Below, piece after piece: positions 1-7,843 of a DNA stretch of 34,819 bases. Positions within the stretch are counted from its first letter, which is position 1. Each line of letters starts with the position of its first letter. The notes under the pieces were generated by a model, which saw only the letters and a list, made by a program, of their open reading frames with translations, had not been told where the DNA came from and searched no databases. The stretch is from NCBI GenBank assembly GCA_052144935.1, contig JBKQPR010000053.1, forward strand, positions 1 to 34,819. The letters run 5' to 3'. Position numbers and translations under genes: made by a program. This DNA comes from JOPF133 sp052144935 (GTDB taxonomy: Bacteria > Acidobacteriota > Terriglobia > Bryobacterales > Bryobacteraceae).

Positions 1-1881
1 GCACGCGTCCACGCAGACCGATGATGACTTGAACTTTCTTCCTCTTCTCGGTGTTCCTAATCCTGTTCCTAACAGTGGTCGATCCATCCGAGCGTTACTG
101 GCCCACTCTTGCCAAGCGCCGACGCCCAAATAGAAATTGCGCCGGTTGTCCGACGATCCCAGCACCAGCAACCGGCCCGCGCGCGTCGAGACGAGCGCCG
201 GGCGGTTATCCAGCAGATTGTCGCTGTGGTTCAGATAGATCGGGCTGGACCACTGGTTGCCGTTGAAAGACGCGACCCACTCGGTCCAGACGGTACCCAG
301 GAAGTTCCACCAAACCGGGTGTGCGCTTCGGAAGGCGAGCCAGATGCGTCCCGAGCCATCCACCAGGAGCCTCGGCAAGGAGTTCCTGGCGTTTGGCATG
401 TTGCGGGCCGCCCGGTCGGGTTCGCGTGTCTTCGCGTTGTTCGGATCGGCGTCGAGTTTCTGCGCGTTGCTCTGCGTACCGGCCAGTTCCAGATGAATGT
501 CCGGCATACCGGGCAGCACGGAACCCAGATCGCCGGCCACCTCCACCGCCCGCCCATCCCGCTCAAAGCCCCGCAGACGGATGACGCGGCCTTGATAGAC
601 GGCGACGCCGTTGGTGTTGTACGCGCCAAAATCCTTGCCCCACCCGGCGCCACCTTCCTCGTAAGCCACCCACAGCCGGCCCGCGTTGTCGTAGGCGATC
701 GAGGGGTACGCTTCGTAGCGCGCGCTGGCCGCCACGGGAATCTCCGGTCCCCAGGAGCCCGAAGAAGCCGTGCGGGCATAGATGTCGTAATTCTCGTTCC
801 GGTAGGAGTCCCAGGCGACGGTCACGCGGCCGCCGCTGTCGGCCGCAATGGCCGGGTTCCACTCATTCGCGGAGGATTCCGAAACGTTTACCGCCGCACC
901 GAACCTGTCTCCGTTTTGGGTTGCCGCGAAGATGGCTGCACGTCCGTTACGCCAGCCTTGCCATGCGACCCATACGTTTCCGTTTGAGTCCGCCGCCGCG
1001 ACCGGATCGATGTCCGAACCCGGATCTCGCGAAATCTGCACCTTGGCCCCAGGCACGCCGTTCCGGATCACGCGGGCGAAAATTTCAAAATTGGCCCGGC
1101 CGTTCGCCCCGGCCACGTTCTGCGGCCAGAAGATCCACGGCCGGCCTTGCCCGTCAATCGCGACGGCTGAGCGATACAGGTCGCCGCCCGCCTCGGTGAC
1201 CGGAATCGGCAAACCCCAGGAGCCGCTCGAGTATTTGCGGGCGAAGATCTGGTCGCCCCCCGGAGGCGCTTTCAACTTCGAAAAATCCTTCAGCGGCGTC
1301 GCGACGGCGGCTCGAAGCTGATTGTGCTCCGGATTGTGGCGAAACTGAACATACGCCAGCCAGACGTCGCCGTTCTTAGCGCTGGCGGCTGAAGGATAAT
1401 CTTCCTCCTCCGGAGTCTTGGTGAGCTGGACGCTGGGAGGGATGCGATCCACCCACACGCGGCCTCCCAACTTCACCAGGGGCTTTCCATAGATCAGATC
1501 CTTGAGCGTGAAGTTAAAATCACCCTGCGCCGTGGTCACGCCGATTTCGGCGTTCTCGTCGGGCGCCGATAGACTCGCAATAACGCCATTCGGCACGAAT
1601 GAATTCACACCCTTGGCGAAGACCGGAGTGGTGCCGCTGAAGAGGCGAACCAAGTGCGTCGAACAATGCCACGTCAAGCCGGCAATTCCGTCGTTTCCCT
1701 CGAAACGCCAAGGCTCCAGCGAGGTGATGGTTCCGCTTTGGGCATGGATCGTGCCGTCCCAGCGCATCGGCTCCGCGTCTGTAACTCCGAGCAGGATTCG
1801 CACGCCGAACGGGTTCTGCGCGCTGGCGGTAAGCGCCGTAGACATTAAAGACAGTGACAGCCGCAGGAAAGAGAATTTCAT
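1..1881 (-). CDS. Secreted beta-propeller-like protein, 3' end outside window (partial)
   Basis: An open frame runs from ATG at 1881 down to base 1 without a stop (627 codons), so the gene continues beyond the window. The N-terminus is a typical Sec signal peptide (MKFSFLRLSLSLMSTALTASA, cleavage near AQN). The mature part holds repeated blocks of the form 'A-D-x-x-G-x-V-W-V-A-W/Y' (for example NGNVWVAWQGWRNG and GGRVTVAWDSYRNENYD), each followed by a beta-rich stretch, as in sialidase/BNR or TolB-like propellers. No catalytic motif was recognised, so the function is unknown; an extracytoplasmic binding role is inference. A GA-rich ribosome-binding site (GAGAAG) lies just upstream of the ATG. 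The last 40 or so codons before the window edge (after RRNFYLG) are Arg/Ser-rich and unlike the rest. They may hide a frameshift or a sequence artefact. Confidence 0.75.
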   Translation of the reverse strand, partial: MKFSFLRLSLSLMSTALTASAQNPFGVRILLGVTDAEPMRWDGTIHAQSGTITSLEPWRFEGNDGIAGLTWHCSTHLVRLFSGTTPVFAKGVNSFVPNGVIASLSAPDENAEIGVTTAQGDFNFTLKDLIYGKPLVKLGGRVWVDRIPPSVQLTKTPEEEDYPSAASAKNGDVWLAYVQFRHNPEHNQLRAAVATPLKDFSKLKAPPGGDQIFARKYSSGSWGLPIPVTEAGGDLYRSAVAIDGQGRPWIFWPQNVAGANGRANFEIFARVIRNGVPGAKVQISRDPGSDIDPVAAADSNGNVWVAWQGWRNGRAAIFAATQNGDRFGAAVNVSESSANEWNPAIAADSGGRVTVAWDSYRNENYDIYARTASSGSWGPEIPVAASARYEAYPSIAYDNAGRLWVAYEEGGAGWGKDFGAYNTNGVAVYQGRVIRLRGFERDGRAVEVAGDLGSVLPGMPDIHLELAGTQSNAQKLDADPNNAKTREPDRAARNMPNARNSLPRLLVDGSGRIWLAFRSAHPVWWNFLGTVWTEWVASFNGNQWSSPIYLNHSDNLLDNRPALVSTRAGRLLVLGSSDNRRNFYLGVGAWQEWASNARMDRPLLGTGLGTPRRGRKFKSSSVCVDAC

Positions 1882-1929
1882 ATATCTTCTCGTACCTTCT
1901 CCAGTGATGCTCCTGTTCTTCGTAGATGT

Positions 1930-1935
1930 ATCATA
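1930..1935 (-). promoter_or_regulatory. -10-like hexamer of the secreted propeller gene
   Basis: TATGAT on the minus strand (5/6 match to TATAAT, TGATAC-type context), 48 nt upstream of the ATG at 1881. No convincing -35 element was identified, so this is tentative. Confidence 0.3.
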
Positions 1936-1975
1936 ACCCGAGCACTATTTGTTTAACATCCTGAGTTGCCTGTAG

Positions 1976-2430
1976 ATGGCTGTTTCCGTTTCATTGGCGC
2001 CATCGCTTTCGGCTGCGGATTTGACTGGGCATTGGGTCGCGGCGCAGCCGGGACAGGACGGGCAGCCCCGGGAGACTTGGTTGTGGCTGAGATCCGATGG
2101 CCACCAACCACCTGAGCGGCTATATCGCTACCGCATAGGCGACAACCCCATCGCGGAAGGCGAGGGAACGGCTGCCAGATCAGTTTCGCGGTGATTACCG
2201 ACGCGTTCGACCAGACGGGGCGGCCGGACTACTCGGGCACAATCACACCGGATGGAATCCTGCTCCGCATGCCGGCTTTCGGCGGGCGCGGGGGTGGACG
2301 TGCAGGGCGCGGGGGCCAGCCTCAGGAACTTCTGGCCAAACGGGTTCCACCGAAGATCCCAAGCCCTGCCGCCACCACCGCCGAAAATCACGCTGGCGAC
2401 GGCGAAAGAAGTGGCTTATGGCAATATTGG
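1976..2430 (+). pseudogene. Decayed secreted-protein gene, possibly the N-terminal part of a GH27-like alpha-galactosidase
   Basis: A coherent protein can be followed only by changing frame several times. From 1976 it reads a remnant signal peptide, then DLTGHWVAAQPGQDGQPRET. Near 2103-2137 one frame gives NHLSGYIATA and the original frame returns at GDNPIAEGEG. From about 2168 a third frame gives CQISFAVITDAFDQTGRPDY and onward. Near 2360 another frame gives PPPPPKITLATAKEVAY, after which similarity is lost. The order (beta-sandwich-like 'GTWVA...DGQPRET' domain, Pro-rich linker, start of a catalytic domain) resembles acidobacterial secreted glycoside hydrolases in which this linker precedes a GH27 domain. 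That identification is from memory and weak. At least four frameshifts and loss of the catalytic part mean it cannot be functional. Confidence 0.5.
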
Positions 2431-2576
2431 TGGGCTGTCCAGGCACCTCTGCCAGGCTGCAACACATTTTCCATGGTAGCCGAACTGCCGGTCGGATTTT
2501 TCTGAAGCTTGGGTGCCTGCGGATTAGAACCGGGGATCTATTGCCAGCCAGTACGATTGGGAACACAATCACCAGT

Positions 2577-2969
2577 ATGCGCACCGCTACGCCCCCCACA
2601 ACTCCCGATTCTGAATCGGCGCTCGGGACAGCCCCAACACACGACCGTCGCGTCAATATCCGATATCCCTTAGCCCTTGGTCTCAAATACGTTCTCACTC
2701 GTGGTAGGCGAGCCGCCCAGGGGCAAGGATTTACGGTGAACCTGTCCCGTGGTGGCGTTCTGTTTGAATCGCCAGATCCGCTGCCCGTCGGCTTGAGAGT
2801 TGAACTGCGTATAGCATGGCCGGTCTCGCTAAATGGCTTGAAGGGATTAAACCTTTGGGCCCAGGGCCGGACGGTACGTACAGAGGGTCAATGCACCGCC
2901 GTGCAAATCCTACATTACGAATTCCGGGTTCGTGGCGACCCGCAGCACGAGCATTCCAGAACAAAGTAA
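2577..2969 (+). CDS. PilZ domain protein (probable c-di-GMP receptor)
   Basis: A 130-aa protein made mostly of one PilZ domain. Both parts of the cyclic-di-GMP binding signature are present: an RxxxR box (R25-V-N-I-R29) and an NxSxxG box (N55-L-S-R-G-G60), followed by beta-strands typical of the PilZ barrel. The frame is open back to 2418, but those 53 upstream codons read like non-coding sequence, so I prefer the ATG at 2577; no clear Shine-Dalgarno sequence supports either start. There is no signal peptide or membrane segment, so it should be cytosolic. About 100 nt downstream on the same strand lies a degenerate receiver-domain gene, so the two may be co-transcribed. The output partner is not visible; motility, exopolysaccharide or transcription are all possible. 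Confidence 0.8.
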   Translation: MRTATPPTTPDSESALGTAPTHDRRVNIRYPLALGLKYVLTRGRRAAQGQGFTVNLSRGGVLFESPDPLPVGLRVELRIAWPVSLNGLKGLNLWAQGRTVRTEGQCTAVQILHYEFRVRGDPQHEHSRTK

Positions 2970-3071
2970 ATCGGCCAGCCTGAGAAATCGCCCGCGTCGC
3001 TTGCCGACTTTCACAGAGGTGAACACCGCGCGCCGAAGAGAAGTAAAGAGAAGTAGAAGTGAAAGCACTCC

Positions 3072-3431
3072 TTGACAACAGTTTTGATTCTTGATGACGA
3101 TCCAGGATTTCTCTTCTGGCTCGGAGCACTCTTGGGCGGATCGGGTTATGGGGTCTTGCCCGCCCTAAACGTTCTGGAGGCATCGGCTTTCACGCAGCAA
3201 CTCAAGGTTGAAATCGACCTGCTGATCGTGAATCCTCTCCTGACTGGGGTAGCGGACTTCATTAATACCCTGCGTTGCTCCCAAGGGAGTGCGAAATTGC
3301 TCGCGCTGTCTGATCGGCAACCTGTCGACCTTCCGTTTGTGAATGCCTCGCTTGGAAAGCCCGATCGGTTAGACCAGCATACCGGCATCGGATGGCTATA
3401 TGCTGTAGAGCGGCTCCTGGCCGAGGACTGA
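3072..3431 (+). CDS. Atypical response-regulator receiver domain (phospho-acceptor Asp replaced by Asn)
   Basis: A 119-aa single-domain protein with the receiver fold pattern. It has the acidic pocket VLILDDDPG (D8-D10), an alternating hydrophobic strand LLIVNPLL where the phosphorylated Asp should be, LALSDRQ in the Thr/Ser position and a conserved-type Lys in LGKPDR. The phospho-acceptor position is Asn54 (codon 3231-3233), so ordinary Asp phosphorylation is not expected. The proposed start is TTG at 3072, because the frame opens directly into the first beta-strand; GTG at 3059 is in another frame and stops quickly. It follows the PilZ gene and may work with it. No output domain is attached. 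It is likely a phosphorylation-independent pseudo-receiver used for protein contacts; that role is inferred. Confidence 0.65.
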   Translation: MTTVLILDDDPGFLFWLGALLGGSGYGVLPALNVLEASAFTQQLKVEIDLLIVNPLLTGVADFINTLRCSQGSAKLLALSDRQPVDLPFVNASLGKPDRLDQHTGIGWLYAVERLLAED

Positions 3432-3634
3432 GTGCCATGGACCCAGCAGATCCGGATGACCGCGGCCCGGCGCCACTGCCGGCCGCCAGGCCCAACCAGT
3501 CTTGCCGTTTCAGCCCGGCGTCCCGCCCTTGCGCGGGTGGGCGGGGGCCATGCGACCGCGGGGGAGTTGCCCGGCCATACGCCCACGAGCCGCCAATCGC
3601 ATCCCCAATTCTTTTTTGCGGTCTCCGGGTCGGG

Positions 3635-4546
3635 CTACCAGAAATACAGCACATCCGGCCGCACGTGCCCCTTGGCCTCCAGGCACGGGCCGCACTCCAT
3701 CTGATAATCCGCGCGGATCTTGCGCACTGCCGCCGGGATGGTGTACTCGTCATCCGGCTTGTGCTCGGTGGCAATCGCCAGACGCGGCTTGAAGCGCGCA
3801 ATCGTTCCCTGCGCGCCCGACAGCGCCGGGACTTCCGCGCCTTCGATGTCCATCTTGATGAAATCCACGCGCGGCAGCTTCAGCTCGGCAACCAGTTTAT
3901 CGATCGTGGTCAGCGGCACCAGAACGCCCGGATGGGACGATTCCGGACGCATCACTACGCTGTTAGCCGCAAAGTCCGTGTCATCCACGTTTAGCGTCAT
4001 AGTGTCCTCTTTGTCCCATACGCCTTTCGGGTACACGATCACGCGGCCGGCCACCGTCTCCCCGGCCAGATTGCGCCGGATGCATTCCGCGCTGGAGGGA
4101 GTGATTTCGATCGCAACCACCGTTTGCGCCCCGGCCTCCAAAGCCTGGCGCGTGAAATCGCCGTCGCTCGCTCCGCAATCCAGCACCACGTCTCCAGCGT
4201 GAATGAAATGCTCTGCCGTGCCATAAATGTGCTGCTCCATCTCCGCCAGGTTGAACGGCAGCACGTAACGGTTGCCCTTGGGAATCCAATACTCGCCCTT
4301 GGGCGTGCTCCACAACTCCAGACCGTTGTCTTCTTTCACCAGGTGGCTGCCCGCCAGGATGCGGTCCTTGATGCGGATCCTCTCGTCCAGATAGGCCTTG
4401 CTCTTGACGGCGTGCGACATAGGGCAATTCGGGCTGTGTCCGGCGACCACCAGCGCCCACAGCCGAACTGGGGGAAAGATGAAATAGGCCGCCACTCCGG
4501 CAACGATTAGAATGACGAAGGAAAAAACGAAGCGGACAGTCTTCAC
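3635..4546 (-). CDS. FkbM-family SAM-dependent methyltransferase with N-terminal membrane anchor
   Basis: A 303-aa protein read from GTG at 4546. Residues 4-35 form one or two hydrophobic segments (VRFVFSFVILIVAGVAAYFI), suggesting a membrane anchor. The methyltransferase core follows: SAM motif I VVLDCGASDGDFT (120-132), acidic end of strand 2 VAIEITPSSAE (144-154), and the FkbM hallmark VDFIKMDIEGAE near 227-238. FkbM enzymes O-methylate sugars or polyketide/lipid substrates; the substrate here is unknown. The frame stays open to an ATG at 4690, but those 48 codons look non-coding. The GTG has a GAGGG about 13 nt upstream, rather far. It is a single transcription unit, convergent with the PilZ/receiver pair. 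Confidence 0.85.
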   Translation of the reverse strand: MKTVRFVFSFVILIVAGVAAYFIFPPVRLWALVVAGHSPNCPMSHAVKSKAYLDERIRIKDRILAGSHLVKEDNGLELWSTPKGEYWIPKGNRYVLPFNLAEMEQHIYGTAEHFIHAGDVVLDCGASDGDFTRQALEAGAQTVVAIEITPSSAECIRRNLAGETVAGRVIVYPKGVWDKEDTMTLNVDDTDFAANSVVMRPESSHPGVLVPLTTIDKLVAELKLPRVDFIKMDIEGAEVPALSGAQGTIARFKPRLAIATEHKPDDEYTIPAAVRKIRADYQMECGPCLEAKGHVRPDVLYFW

Positions 4547-5158
4547 ATTATGATAATAACCCTCTGATAGGAGCGCACCAGCGAACGCCGAACGCGGAGT
4601 GAACCATAGCACGATGCGGAATCGACTCGGCCGGCGTTCTGCGAGCCGGGGTACCCGCGTCGAAACACCCAAGATATGTTGTGCCGGCAAGCGTCTATGA
4701 ACGAGTCAAGCTCAGCATGTCGATCCCGCCACCTACGGCCCATCGCTTTCTTGATTTGATGAGCGCCGGAAGCTGTCCCCGGAAGAAACCAGCCAAGGGC
4801 ACGCAGTCAGGCCCGTCCTGTGTTTTTGCGAGCACAGCGAGGCTGCCCACGGATGCGCAGGTCGAAGTCATCCGATCCGCAATCTCGAATCGAGGGGAGG
4901 AGTGATATCGTGGGCCATGAGACTCGCCCGTTTTTACCGGGGCAATTTCGAAGCCGCAGGGCCCGGGGGGGCACCCCGAGGGCGCCCCGGAGGCCCATTC
5001 GCACAGCCCCCGGGCGGAGGAAGCCCACGCACCGCGGCGTCGCGTGGCCAAGGCCGGTTCCAGCGCCATCGCCGCGGCGGCCTCGCACGGCGAAAAAATG
5101 ACCGTCCTGCGGGACCGCCATTCCCGAAATAGCGATAGAATAAGCGCACGAGGCATCC
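4547..5158. other. Intergenic region, no supported gene
   Basis: 612 bp between the divergent FkbM and oxidoreductase genes. Short open frames here have no recognisable domain or consistent coding character. A very GC-rich block near 4947-5010 contains imperfect inverted G/C runs (GGGCCCGGGGGGGCACCCC and GGGCGCCCCGGAGGCCC) that could fold but have no T-tract. The right end should hold the promoter of the 5159 gene. Confidence 0.5.
5136..5141 (+). promoter_or_regulatory. -10-like hexamer of the Tat oxidoreductase gene
   Basis: TAGAAT (5/6 to consensus), 17 nt before the ATG at 5159, implying a very short leader. A ribosome-binding sequence ACGAGG lies between it and the ATG. No clear -35 element. 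Confidence 0.35.
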
Positions 5159-6517
5159 ATGGAGAGACGCACGTTCCTCAGCACCACAGCGGCCGCGATT
5201 GCCACTGCCCGCTTCCCGATTCTGGGCGCCAATGACCGGGTCAATGTCGGGCAGGTGGGCGTCGGCGGCCGCGGCACCGACCATATCAACTATTACTCTT
5301 CGCTCGATTCCGACTGCCGCATCGTCGCCATCTGCGACGTGAACCAGGCCGCCCGCGAGCGCGGCGTCGCGCAGGTGCGGAAGCTGAAGGGCACCACCCC
5401 AACTGAATTCGACGACATGCGCAAGATGTTCGAGTCTAAGGAAGTGGACGCCGTCTCGATTACTACTCCCAATCATTGGCACGCCCTCGCGGCCATCTGG
5501 GGCTGCCAGGCGGGCAAGGACGTTTACGTCGAGAAGCCGGCTTGCCACAACCTCTTCGAAGCCCTGCAGATGGTGGCGGCCGCGCGCAAGTACAACCGCA
5601 TCGTGCAGGTCGGATCGCAGGGCCGCTCGATCGCGCACAAGATGAGAGCCATGGAACTGCTGAGGCAAGGCGCCATCGGACAGGTCTATCATGCGCGTGG
5701 ACTTTGCTATCGCCGGCGATTCTCGATCGGCCACACTCCCGACGAGCCGGTGCCCGCCGGTCTCGACTGGGAGCGCTTTCTCGGCCCGGCTCAACTGAAG
5801 CCGTACAGTAAGAACAAATTCGCTTATAACTGGCACTGGTTCTGGGATACTGGAAACGGCGACATCGGCAACCAGGGAGTGCACGAAATGGACATGTGCC
5901 TGTGGGGTCTTGGCCGCGGCGGCTGGCCGACTTCGGTTTCCTCGCTGGGCGGCAAGTTTATCTGGCAGGACGATCAGGAGACGCCTAACACCGAGCAGTC
6001 CACCTTCGATTTCGGCGGCGCGCAGATTACCTTCGACGTGCGCAACCTGCCCACGCTTCCCGAGGGCACCGGGCCCGTGCGCCCCAACTATACGGGCAAC
6101 ATATTCTTCGGTGACGGCGGTTTCATGGTGGTCGAGCCGAACGGATTCCAGCTTTACAAGAGCACTGTGGGAAACAGTATCAGCGGCGAGGCGGCCCGCG
6201 GCGCCGGCGCCGGACAGGCCGAAAAGTACGAGAAGACCATGGACGAGAAGGCCGTCGAGCAGGCGCAATGGGCAACCAACCCGCACATGCAGAATTTCTT
6301 CCAGGCGATCCGCGCGCGGGATTACAAGCTGTTGCATGCGGACGTCGCAACCGGGGCGCGGTCGGCCGCGTTCTGCCACCTGGCCAACATCGCCTATCGG
6401 GTCGGCCGGGTGCTGAAGGTGGACCAGTCGACCGGGCACTTCCTCGGCGACGACCAGGCAAATGCGCTGTTCACGCGCAATTACCGGGAGCCGTATGTCG
6501 TGCCGGCAGTTGTGTGA
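5159..6517 (+). CDS. Tat-exported Gfo/Idh/MocA family oxidoreductase
   Basis: A 452-aa protein starting with a twin-arginine signal (MERRTFLSTTAAAIATA), so it is predicted to be exported folded with its cofactor. The Rossmann NAD(P) site is VGQVGVGGRGTDH (30-42), with strand 2 ending in ICDVN. The family catalytic Lys motif is VEKPACHN (124-131). A second conserved region, GDIGNQGVHEMD, holds the likely active-site His. The C-terminal alpha/beta domain is complete. Members oxidise or isomerise sugars and related polyols. Tat-exported versions are abundant in Acidobacteria and Planctomycetes; the substrate cannot be told from sequence. ACGAGG five bases before the ATG supports the start. A strong hairpin follows the stop. 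The long opposite-strand open frame across this gene is a GC-driven shadow. Confidence 0.92.
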   Translation: MERRTFLSTTAAAIATARFPILGANDRVNVGQVGVGGRGTDHINYYSSLDSDCRIVAICDVNQAARERGVAQVRKLKGTTPTEFDDMRKMFESKEVDAVSITTPNHWHALAAIWGCQAGKDVYVEKPACHNLFEALQMVAAARKYNRIVQVGSQGRSIAHKMRAMELLRQGAIGQVYHARGLCYRRRFSIGHTPDEPVPAGLDWERFLGPAQLKPYSKNKFAYNWHWFWDTGNGDIGNQGVHEMDMCLWGLGRGGWPTSVSSLGGKFIWQDDQETPNTEQSTFDFGGAQITFDVRNLPTLPEGTGPVRPNYTGNIFFGDGGFMVVEPNGFQLYKSTVGNSISGEAARGAGAGQAEKYEKTMDEKAVEQAQWATNPHMQNFFQAIRARDYKLLHADVATGARSAAFCHLANIAYRVGRVLKVDQSTGHFLGDDQANALFTRNYREPYVVPAVV

Positions 6518-6523
6518 TTTGGG

Positions 6524-6559
6524 GCCTGCGCGCCGGAGAGTGTGCCCGGCGGCGCAGGC
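6524..6559 (+). terminator. Hairpin directly after the oxidoreductase gene
   Basis: Seven bases after the TGA, GCCTGCGCGCCGG pairs with CCGGCGGCGCAGGC (13 pairs, one bulged base) around a 9-nt loop. There is no U-tract, so it may be a non-canonical terminator or an mRNA 3'-end stabiliser. Confidence 0.5.
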
Positions 6560-6760
6560 GTCCTCCGGTCGAATCCGCACTAAACCAGAAACCAAGATCG
6601 CCGGGCGATTACGACGGCTGGGCATCGGTGTGGCGACGCTTGGTCGTCCGCCGTTGCTTAATAGCAGATGGTCTGTAGAAGAAACAGTTCCCCGTCTCAG
6701 TCGTTCGCGTGGACGATGGACCGGTTTTCGGTTCCAAAACCTGGATGGTTGGTTCCGTAT

Positions 6761-6766
6761 TATACT
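6761..6766 (+). promoter_or_regulatory. -10-like hexamer of the first NHL gene
   Basis: TATACT (5/6), 14 nt before the ATG at 6781, within TATTATACTC. This suggests a leader of only a few bases; no ribosome-binding site is obvious, which fits. No -35 match. Confidence 0.4.
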
Positions 6767-6780
6767 CTTAGCCAGATTCT

Positions 6781-7836
6781 ATGCAGAGACATCGCAACAT
6801 CGGTTTTTCCGTGGCGATATTGGCGGCTATGCCCCTGTTCGCCCAGACTCAAAACCTGACACCCGCCGCGCTCGCCCTGCGGGCCAAAGCGCAGAACGTG
6901 CCCGAAATCCCCTACCAGTCGGTCCCCAACCTGCTGAAGTTTCCCCCCAACCTCTACCTGGGCGAAGGCATCGGCGTCGCGACCAACTCCAAAGGACACA
7001 TCTTCGTCTACACGCGCAGCCAGAGGACGCGCCTCTTTGAGTTCGACAAGATGGGAAACTACCTCCGCGAGATCGGCGAGGGCCTGTATGGCTTCGTGTT
7101 TGCCCACGCGGTGAGGGTCGACTCGCAGGATAACATCTGGGCCGTCGACGAGGGATCCAACATGGTCATCAAGTTCAACCCCGAAGGCCGCGTGCTGATG
7201 ACCCTCGGCCGAAGGCCGGAACCCACGGATGCGTTGGCGGCGCCACCCCCGCCGGGGCCCGCGGCCAATCCGGGGAAGTACGTCTTCGATCGCCCGACCG
7301 ACGTGGGCTGGGACCCGGCCGGCAACATATTCGTGTCCGACGGCTACGGCAACTCGCGCGTCGTGAAGTACGACAAGAACGGCAGATTTATCGCCTCCGT
7401 CGGTTCCAAGGGTTCCGAGCCGGGGCAGTTCAACCTACCGCACACGCTCGCGGTGGATGCCAAGGGCAACGTCTATGTCGGAGACCGGAGCAATCGCCGC
7501 ATCCAGGTCTTCGACGACGACCTGTCCTTTAAAGCCATCTACGACAATCTGGGCGCGCCTTGGGAGGTGTGCGTTTCTCCGGGGCCGCACCAGTATCTCT
7601 TCTCCTCAAACTCGTACCCGGACGGGAACGATTCCACGCTGTCCACCGTGACCGGAGAGGTTTACAAGATGGAGCTCGATGGCACGATCTTGGGAAAGTT
7701 CGGGAAGGCGGGCAAGCAGTTGGGCGAGTTCAGCGGGTTGCATGAGATCGACTGCCGCAATCCCGACGAGCTCTACATCTCGGAAATCCAATTGTGGCGC
7801 GTACAGAAAATCGTTCTGCACGCCAACGGGAGATAG
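6781..7836 (+). CDS. Secreted NHL-repeat beta-propeller protein (paralogue 1)
   Basis: A 351-aa protein with an N-terminal signal peptide (MQRHRNIGFSVAILAAMPLFAQ). The mature part is an NHL propeller. Repeats of the type 'P-x-x-[IVL]-[AG]-[VW]-D-x-x-G-N-[IV]-[FY]-V-[SGA]-D' occur at VRVDSQDNIWAVDEGSN, DVGWDPAGNIFVSDGYGN and TLAVDAKGNVYVGDRSNR, each followed by the 'R-[IV]-x-[KV]-[FY]' strand. Such proteins are often annotated as peptidyl-alpha-hydroxyglycine amidating lyase-like, but I cannot confirm the lyase residues, so a binding or scaffold role is equally possible. It is followed after 7 nt by a close paralogue, forming an operon. A Pro/Ala-rich insert (DALAAPPPPGPAANPG) interrupts the propeller midway. 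Confidence 0.88.
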   Translation: MQRHRNIGFSVAILAAMPLFAQTQNLTPAALALRAKAQNVPEIPYQSVPNLLKFPPNLYLGEGIGVATNSKGHIFVYTRSQRTRLFEFDKMGNYLREIGEGLYGFVFAHAVRVDSQDNIWAVDEGSNMVIKFNPEGRVLMTLGRRPEPTDALAAPPPPGPAANPGKYVFDRPTDVGWDPAGNIFVSDGYGNSRVVKYDKNGRFIASVGSKGSEPGQFNLPHTLAVDAKGNVYVGDRSNRRIQVFDDDLSFKAIYDNLGAPWEVCVSPGPHQYLFSSNSYPDGNDSTLSTVTGEVYKMELDGTILGKFGKAGKQLGEFSGLHEIDCRNPDELYISEIQLWRVQKIVLHANGR

Positions 7837-7843
7837 GGCTACC

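Noticed and set aside
109..987. 292-codon plus-strand open frame at the left end
   Set aside because: The minus strand carries a signal peptide and repeated propeller strands through the whole region; the plus frame has no motif.
4934..6625. 563-codon minus-strand open frame across the oxidoreductase gene
   Set aside because: It is antisense to a gene with clear Tat, Rossmann and EKP motifs; its own translation has no domain and reflects GC-rich codon bias.
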